A stretch of DNA of 10,552 nt from Flavobacteriales bacterium UBA5939 (GTDB taxonomy: Bacteria; Bacteroidota; Bacteroidia; Flavobacteriales; Schleiferiaceae), in NCBI GenBank assembly GCA_002430755.1, contig DJCX01000020.1, positions 21,563 through 32,114 on the forward strand, in the 5' to 3' direction. Numbering within the stretch: position 1 is the stretch's first letter; each line of letters opens with the position of its first letter. Both the position numbers and the translations under genes were made by a program. Below the pieces are notes generated by a model that was given only the letters and a program-made list of their open reading frames with translations, was not told the DNA's origin and ran no database searches. Shown one piece after another: positions 6,845 through 10,552 of this stretch.

Positions 6845-7792
6845 CTATTTTTTCAAACCTATTTCAACCAATCGTTCTTCAAGGTAGTCGCCAGCAGTTA
6901 TGTCATCGAATGCCTTAGGACGCTCTTCAGTAATACAACCATCAAGCGCATTAAGCGGCATTTTACCTACAGGGTGGAGGAAGAACGGGATAGAGTAGCG
7001 CGAGGTACCCCATTTTTCTTTCGGTGGGTTGACCACGCGGTGTGTGGTTGACTTCATTACACCGTTGGTCAGTCTTTGAAGCATATCGCCAACGTTCACA
7101 ACTAAGGAACCAGGAATGGCTGTGATACCAATCCACTCGTTTTGCTTATTAAGTACCTCAAGTCCCTCAGCACTTGCACCCATCAATAGGGTTATGAGGT
7201 TGATGTCCTCGTGTTGGCCGGCACGTACACTATCTCCTGGATCCTGGGTGATCGGCGGGTAGTGAATGGCACGAAGGATAGAGTTGCCACCTTCTACCCA
7301 GGGCTCAAAGTAGTTACTATCTAAATCAAGGTATATGGCTATGGCTTTGAGTAATTCGCGGCCAATTCGTTCTAATTCTTGGTAGGCGTGCTTGAATCCT
7401 GGTGCAAACTCAGGAAGTTCTTCTACGCTCACATTATTATGGTATTCAGGCCCATCATAGGCAGGCTCAGGTTGTCCCACTTGCCAGAACTCCTTTAAAT
7501 CTGCTGCCTCCATTCCTTTCGCATGCTCTTTACCAAACGAAGTGTAGCCGCGTTGTCCCGCGAGCCCCTCAATCTCGTAAGAAGATTTGACCGATTTTTC
7601 CAACGAGAAGAATGCTGCGGCTTTCTTGTAGAGCCCGTCTTGTACAGACTCCCCAAAACCGTGGTTCTTGATGGTTATAAAACCGATATCCGTGTAGGCA
7701 GCACCTAACTCTTTAACGAATTCAGCTCTTTCACTTTCAGTCCCTTGAGACCACTTTGCGAAATCTAGATTTGGAATTGTTGCCATATTCAT
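6845..7792 (-). CDS. 2-oxoglutarate/Fe(II)-dependent oxygenase, isopenicillin N synthase-like family
   Basis: The 315-residue protein has the two-domain layout of plant-type and isopenicillin N synthase-like non-haem iron oxygenases. An N-terminal DIOX_N region includes G-F-I-T-I-K-N-H-G at about 37-45. The jelly-roll follows. Its iron triad is H194-x-D196 (G-Q-H-E-D-I-N) and H251 (S-T-T-H-R-V). The R265-x-S267 pair (R-Y-S-I-P-F-F) normally grips the 2-oxoglutarate carboxylate. All metal and cosubstrate residues are present, so it should be active. Substrate is unknown: family members oxidise small metabolites, and I see no antibiotic cluster. ATG 7786 (M-A-T-I-P) is an equally good start, 2 codons inside. 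It is the first gene of a likely operon with trmD 2 bases downstream, and its promoter is probably the box at 7812-7819. Confidence 0.9.
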   Translation of the reverse strand: MNMATIPNLDFAKWSQGTESERAEFVKELGAAYTDIGFITIKNHGFGESVQDGLYKKAAAFFSLEKSVKSSYEIEGLAGQRGYTSFGKEHAKGMEAADLKEFWQVGQPEPAYDGPEYHNNVSVEELPEFAPGFKHAYQELERIGRELLKAIAIYLDLDSNYFEPWVEGGNSILRAIHYPPITQDPGDSVRAGQHEDINLITLLMGASAEGLEVLNKQNEWIGITAIPGSLVVNVGDMLQRLTNGVMKSTTHRVVNPPKEKWGTSRYSIPFFLHPVGKMPLNALDGCITEERPKAFDDITAGDYLEERLVEIGLKK

Positions 7793-7811
7793 AACAATAG
7801 GTTCTATCTAA

Positions 7812-7844
7812 CAAAAATAACTCCCTTTTTTGAGCTAAATTCAA
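7812..7844 (-). promoter_or_regulatory. Probable promoter for the oxygenase-trmD operon
   Basis: On the minus strand TTG (7844-7842) is followed after 22 bases by TATTTTTG (7819-7812). This fits the Bacteroidota -33 TTG / -7 TAnnTTTG arrangement, whose spacer is about 17-23. The box ends 19 bases before the first possible ATG. It lies in the 77-base spacer to the divergent E1 gene, for which I see no comparable plus-strand box. Confidence 0.6.
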
Positions 7845-7869
7845 TCCCTAGACCCATCAGACAGAAGTT

Positions 7870-9816
7870 ATGAACGATGCCCAAGACAGGCAATTTTTAG
7901 AACATTTCATTCTAACGCGAGCCATAGAGGAGAAGATGCTCATCTATTTGCGGCAAGGTAAGATATCGAAATGGTTCGCCTCTTATGGCCAAGAGGCCCT
8001 GAGTGTGGCAGCCACACACGCCTTAGCGAAGGATGAATTTATGTGTACAATGCACCGGAATTTAGGTGCGTTTGTTGCTCGTGAAATACCACTGCAGCGA
8101 CTCTTCGCGCAATTTCAGGGAAAAGAAGAGGGTTTTACAAAGGGACGCGATCGTAGCTTTCACTTTGGCTCTATGGACCACCATATCGTTGGTATGATTT
8201 CTCATTTAGGAGCTCAGTTAGGTGTTGCTTGTGGTTTAGCCTTGCGGGAAAAACTTCAAGGCACTGGAAAATGTGTTCTTGCATTTACCGGCGACGGGGC
8301 TACGTCTCAAGGTGATTTTCACGAGGCACTCAATGTGGCTGCCGTGTGGGATTTGCCTGTTGTCTTCGTTGTAGAGCGTAATTATTGGGGACTTAGTACC
8401 CCAGAGCACCAGCAGTTCATCTTTGAATCTTTTGAGCAGAAAGGACCTGGGTATGGCATAAAGACCATGAGCTTCAATGCCAATGATCTCGCCGAAGCTA
8501 AGGAGAACTTTACGCAGGCGACCGCCTATGCAAGGCAAGAAGGTAAGCCTATCTTATTGGAAGCGAACACCTTTAGGTTACGAGGGCATGAAGAGGCCAG
8601 TGGTACCAAGTACTACCCTGAAGGAATGATTGAAGCCCAGGAGAAAAAGGAGCCGATGGCCTTATTACGTGCTGCCCCGGAGCAATGGGGGATTACGGAA
8701 GATTGGATTGATGAAGCTTTGGTAAAAGCAAAGGATGCAGTCGATGAGGCCTTTCATTCTGCGTTGGAATTGCCCGATGTTTCGTACGATCAAAGGCAAA
8801 GCCTAAATGATGTCTATGCGCCGTCCCAGACACTACTAGATAACCCAACTGGCAGTCGAGAACTTCGATTTATAGATGCCATTCACGATGCCTTGGGCGA
8901 AGCAATGAGACAATGGCCTGAATTGGTCCTTATGGGTCAGGATATCGCAGATTATGGAGGGGTATTTAAAGCGACGGAAGGCTACACTGAGGAATTCGGC
9001 GAAGCACGCGTTCGCAATACGCCGTTATGTGAAAGTGCCATCGTCGGTACTTCCATGGGATACGCGATTGCTGGGGGTAAATCTATGATGGAGATGCAGT
9101 TTGCAGATTTTGTAACTACAGGCTTCAACCAGATCGTGAATAATCTAGCAAAGTTGCATTGGCGTTGGGGACAGCACGTGGATGTTGTTGTTCGTATGCC
9201 TACGGGTGCAGGTGTTGCAGCTGGGCCCTACCACAGCCAGAGTACAGAGGCTTGGTTTACTCATGTTCCCGGGCTGAAGGTAGTATACCCTGCATATCCC
9301 GCAGAAGCAAAAGCTTTGTTGCTCGCGTGTTTCAATGATCCAAATCCTATTATGTTCTTCGAACACAAGGCACTTTATAGAACTGTGAAAGAAGAGGTGC
9401 CAGCGGGTTTAACAAGTTTAGATCTTGGAAAAGCACATACGCAGTTGGAAGGATCAGATCTGACCATAGTTACCTATGGGATGGGTGTGCATTGGGCAAT
9501 GGAATTGGCAGAGCGCCATGAATCCTCTATCGAGGTGATCAATCTTCGCACATTAGTACCGTTAGATTTTGAGGCTATCCGAAGCAGTATTACAAAAACA
9601 TCACGCGTTGTTGTCCTTCAAGAGGATGTGTCTGTCGGAGGTTATGGAGAGCATATTGCCTCCCGCATTGCGAGAGAATGTTTTGAGCTGTTAGATGCAC
9701 CCGTAGAATTGGTAAGTAGCGATGCCACTCCTGTACCGTTTGCAGCGACTTTAGAAGAAGGCTATTTGGCGAGTGCTCGACTAGAGGAGGTGGTGAATCG
9801 TACTCTGAAGTATTAA
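7870..9816 (+). CDS. Fused E1 alpha/beta subunit of a 2-oxoacid (probably branched-chain) dehydrogenase
   Basis: This 648-residue cytoplasmic protein joins the two E1 subunits in one chain. Together with E2 and E3 it would decarboxylate 2-oxoacids using thiamine diphosphate (ThDP), most likely the branched-chain keto acids from Val, Leu and Ile. The alpha part covers about 1-330. Its ThDP/Mg motif starts G-D-G at 141-143 and ends V-E-R-N-Y-W-G at 168-174, where most relatives have E-N-N; Arg170 is unusual. R-G-H-E-E lies near 237. The beta part covers about 335-648, with T-P-L-C-E388 (ThDP-activating glutamate), G-P-Y-H455-S-Q-S and the H-V-P-G-L-K-V-V-Y-P stretch. The fusion is common in Bacteroidota and is not a sequencing artefact. 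No E2 or E3 gene is in the window. Pyruvate or acetoin as substrate cannot be excluded from sequence alone. A strong terminator follows. Confidence 0.9.
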   Translation: MNDAQDRQFLEHFILTRAIEEKMLIYLRQGKISKWFASYGQEALSVAATHALAKDEFMCTMHRNLGAFVAREIPLQRLFAQFQGKEEGFTKGRDRSFHFGSMDHHIVGMISHLGAQLGVACGLALREKLQGTGKCVLAFTGDGATSQGDFHEALNVAAVWDLPVVFVVERNYWGLSTPEHQQFIFESFEQKGPGYGIKTMSFNANDLAEAKENFTQATAYARQEGKPILLEANTFRLRGHEEASGTKYYPEGMIEAQEKKEPMALLRAAPEQWGITEDWIDEALVKAKDAVDEAFHSALELPDVSYDQRQSLNDVYAPSQTLLDNPTGSRELRFIDAIHDALGEAMRQWPELVLMGQDIADYGGVFKATEGYTEEFGEARVRNTPLCESAIVGTSMGYAIAGGKSMMEMQFADFVTTGFNQIVNNLAKLHWRWGQHVDVVVRMPTGAGVAAGPYHSQSTEAWFTHVPGLKVVYPAYPAEAKALLLACFNDPNPIMFFEHKALYRTVKEEVPAGLTSLDLGKAHTQLEGSDLTIVTYGMGVHWAMELAERHESSIEVINLRTLVPLDFEAIRSSITKTSRVVVLQEDVSVGGYGEHIASRIARECFELLDAPVELVSSDATPVPFAATLEEGYLASARLEEVVNRTLKY

Positions 9817-9844
9817 AGCTCCGTAGTAGGATATATTAAAAAAG

Positions 9845-9878
9845 AAAACCCCCAGCGCACGAGCGCTGGGGGTTTTTT
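9845..9878. terminator. Strong bidirectional rho-independent terminator
   Basis: A perfect 14-bp stem pairs AAAACCCCCAGCGC (9845-9858) with GCGCTGGGGGTTTT (9863-9876) around the tetraloop ACGA. Six T residues (9873-9878) end the plus-strand copy. The A-rich run upstream supplies Ts (TTTTCTTTTTT) for the minus strand. It sits between the convergent E1 and T9SS-cargo genes and should stop both. Confidence 0.95.
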
Positions 9879-9901
9879 AATTGAATTCTAATTCGTAGTA
9901 A

Positions 9902-10552
9902 TTACTCTACGATGAATTTCTTAGTGCTTTGGTGTCCAGCAGAGCTTACAGTGTAGAAGTAGATACCTGGAGCGAATCCTGTTGCATCAATCTCTTCAAT
10001 GTGACGACCTGCATCTAGACGACCTAGATCACGTACTTCAATAGTACGACCTGTGATGTCCATGATATTCATGGTAAATGCAGCTGCTTCAACGCTCTCG
10101 ATAGCCACTTTAGTCAAACCGTTTGTAGGGTTCGGGTAGTTTTGGCTTACTGAGAAGTTTTGTGCTTCCATTTCTTCAATACCGATGTTGTTCGGGTAAG
10201 GAGAACCTAGGTAGTAGAAGTCGATCGGGCTCAATACAGAGAACGTACCGAAGTCTTCAATAGGAGCGTAAGTCATGTGCAACTGGTAAGAACCGTCACC
10301 GTTGTCAAACGCGTAGTCTGCAACGTTACCCCAAGTAGCATCACCGAATGTACCCATTACAGTCATTTGACCTTCCAATGAATCACCCAATACGTTGTAC
10401 CCTTGACATCTCCAATCTGGGAAGTTGTTTTCAGTACCTGTAACGAATGAAGTATCACTCTCGAACCAGGAGAAGAACATCATCTCGCGGTCAGAACTCA
10501 TAGAAATGTGTGGACGTGTAGCTTCTGTTACAGGACCGTTTGTTGGATCGAA
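9902..10552 (-). CDS. T9SS cargo protein with type A C-terminal sorting domain (5' end cut by right edge)
   Basis: The reading frame stays open to the window edge, so the Met codon at 10501 is internal and only the last ~216 codons are seen. The final ~80 residues form a type A sorting domain, the signal that sends a protein through the type IX secretion system to the cell surface or medium. Key blocks are N-F-S-V-S-Q-N-Y-P-N-P-T-N-G, M-D-I-T-G-R-T-I, L-D-A-G-R-H and G-F-A-P-G-I-Y-F-Y-T-V, ending K-K-F-I-V-E. The upstream ~130 residues include R-P-H-I-S-M-S-S-D-R-E-M-M-F-F-S-W. That could be part of a beta-rich propeller-like cargo domain, but I recognise no catalytic family. Arginine is almost always CGT and glycine mostly GGT here, suggesting high expression. 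The real start and the signal peptide lie outside the window. Confidence 0.9.
   Translation of the reverse strand, partial: FDPTNGPVTEATRPHISMSSDREMMFFSWFESDTSFVTGTENNFPDWRCQGYNVLGDSLEGQMTVMGTFGDATWGNVADYAFDNGDGSYQLHMTYAPIEDFGTFSVLSPIDFYYLGSPYPNNIGIEEMEAQNFSVSQNYPNPTNGLTKVAIESVEAAAFTMNIMDITGRTIEVRDLGRLDAGRHIEEIDATGFAPGIYFYTVSSAGHQSTKKFIVE

Noticed and set aside
6845..7792. Antibiotic biosynthesis by an isopenicillin N synthase
   Set aside because: The family is broad, the protein carries the 2-oxoglutarate-type R-x-S pair, and no peptide synthetase or tailoring genes are nearby.
8236..8538. 100-codon antisense frame inside the E1 gene
   Set aside because: It overlaps the conserved ThDP region of E1, and the peptide looks like a random shadow translation.
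9817..9901. Small RNA gene in the E1/T9SS spacer
   Set aside because: The only structure is a simple hairpin with T runs on both sides, fully explained as a terminator.

Overview
The window looks like chromosomal, mostly housekeeping DNA from a member of the Bacteroidota, most likely a flavobacterium-type organism. Four things point there: a C-terminal type IX secretion (T9SS) sorting domain, a fused E1 alpha/beta 2-oxoacid dehydrogenase, a DUF2911 protein, and TAnnTTTG-type -7 promoter boxes with little sign of Shine-Dalgarno sites. Base composition is moderate. I see no tRNA, rRNA, CRISPR array, insertion sequence or phage gene. I also see no convincing undescribed system.

Left part (1-2660). 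The first 31 codons of a cystathionine beta-synthase/cysteine synthase-type enzyme run off the left edge on the minus strand. Upstream of it, on the same strand, is an FtsX/LolE-type ABC permease. The permease start overlaps head-to-head, by 20 bases, the start of a plus-strand secreted DUF1343/NamZ-type exo-muramidase. A bidirectional terminator hairpin follows the muramidase.

Middle part (2660-6850). Three minus-strand genes are, in order of transcription, a YfgM-like membrane TPR protein, lumazine synthase RibH, and a secreted DUF2911-TPR protein. Reading away from them on the plus strand are recF and an overlapping DUF721 (DciA-like) gene. The 69-base recF/TPR divergent spacer holds a TATTTTTG box for each direction. 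The DUF721 gene collides end-to-end with trmD, the two stop codons sharing bases.

Right part (6850-10552). trmD lies 2 bases downstream of a 2-oxoglutarate/Fe(II) oxygenase gene, so the two probably form an operon. Divergent from them is a 648-residue fused E1 alpha/beta subunit of a branched-chain 2-oxoacid dehydrogenase. A strong bidirectional terminator separates it from the C-terminal part of a T9SS cargo protein, whose gene is cut by the right edge.

The genes serve separate tasks: envelope transport, peptidoglycan turnover, riboflavin synthesis, DNA repair and replication, tRNA methylation and branched-chain keto acid oxidation. They do not form one pathway. The points most worth checking are the overlapping divergent starts, the possibly leaderless recF transcript, the oxygenase-trmD pairing and a changed residue in the thiamine diphosphate motif of the E1 enzyme.
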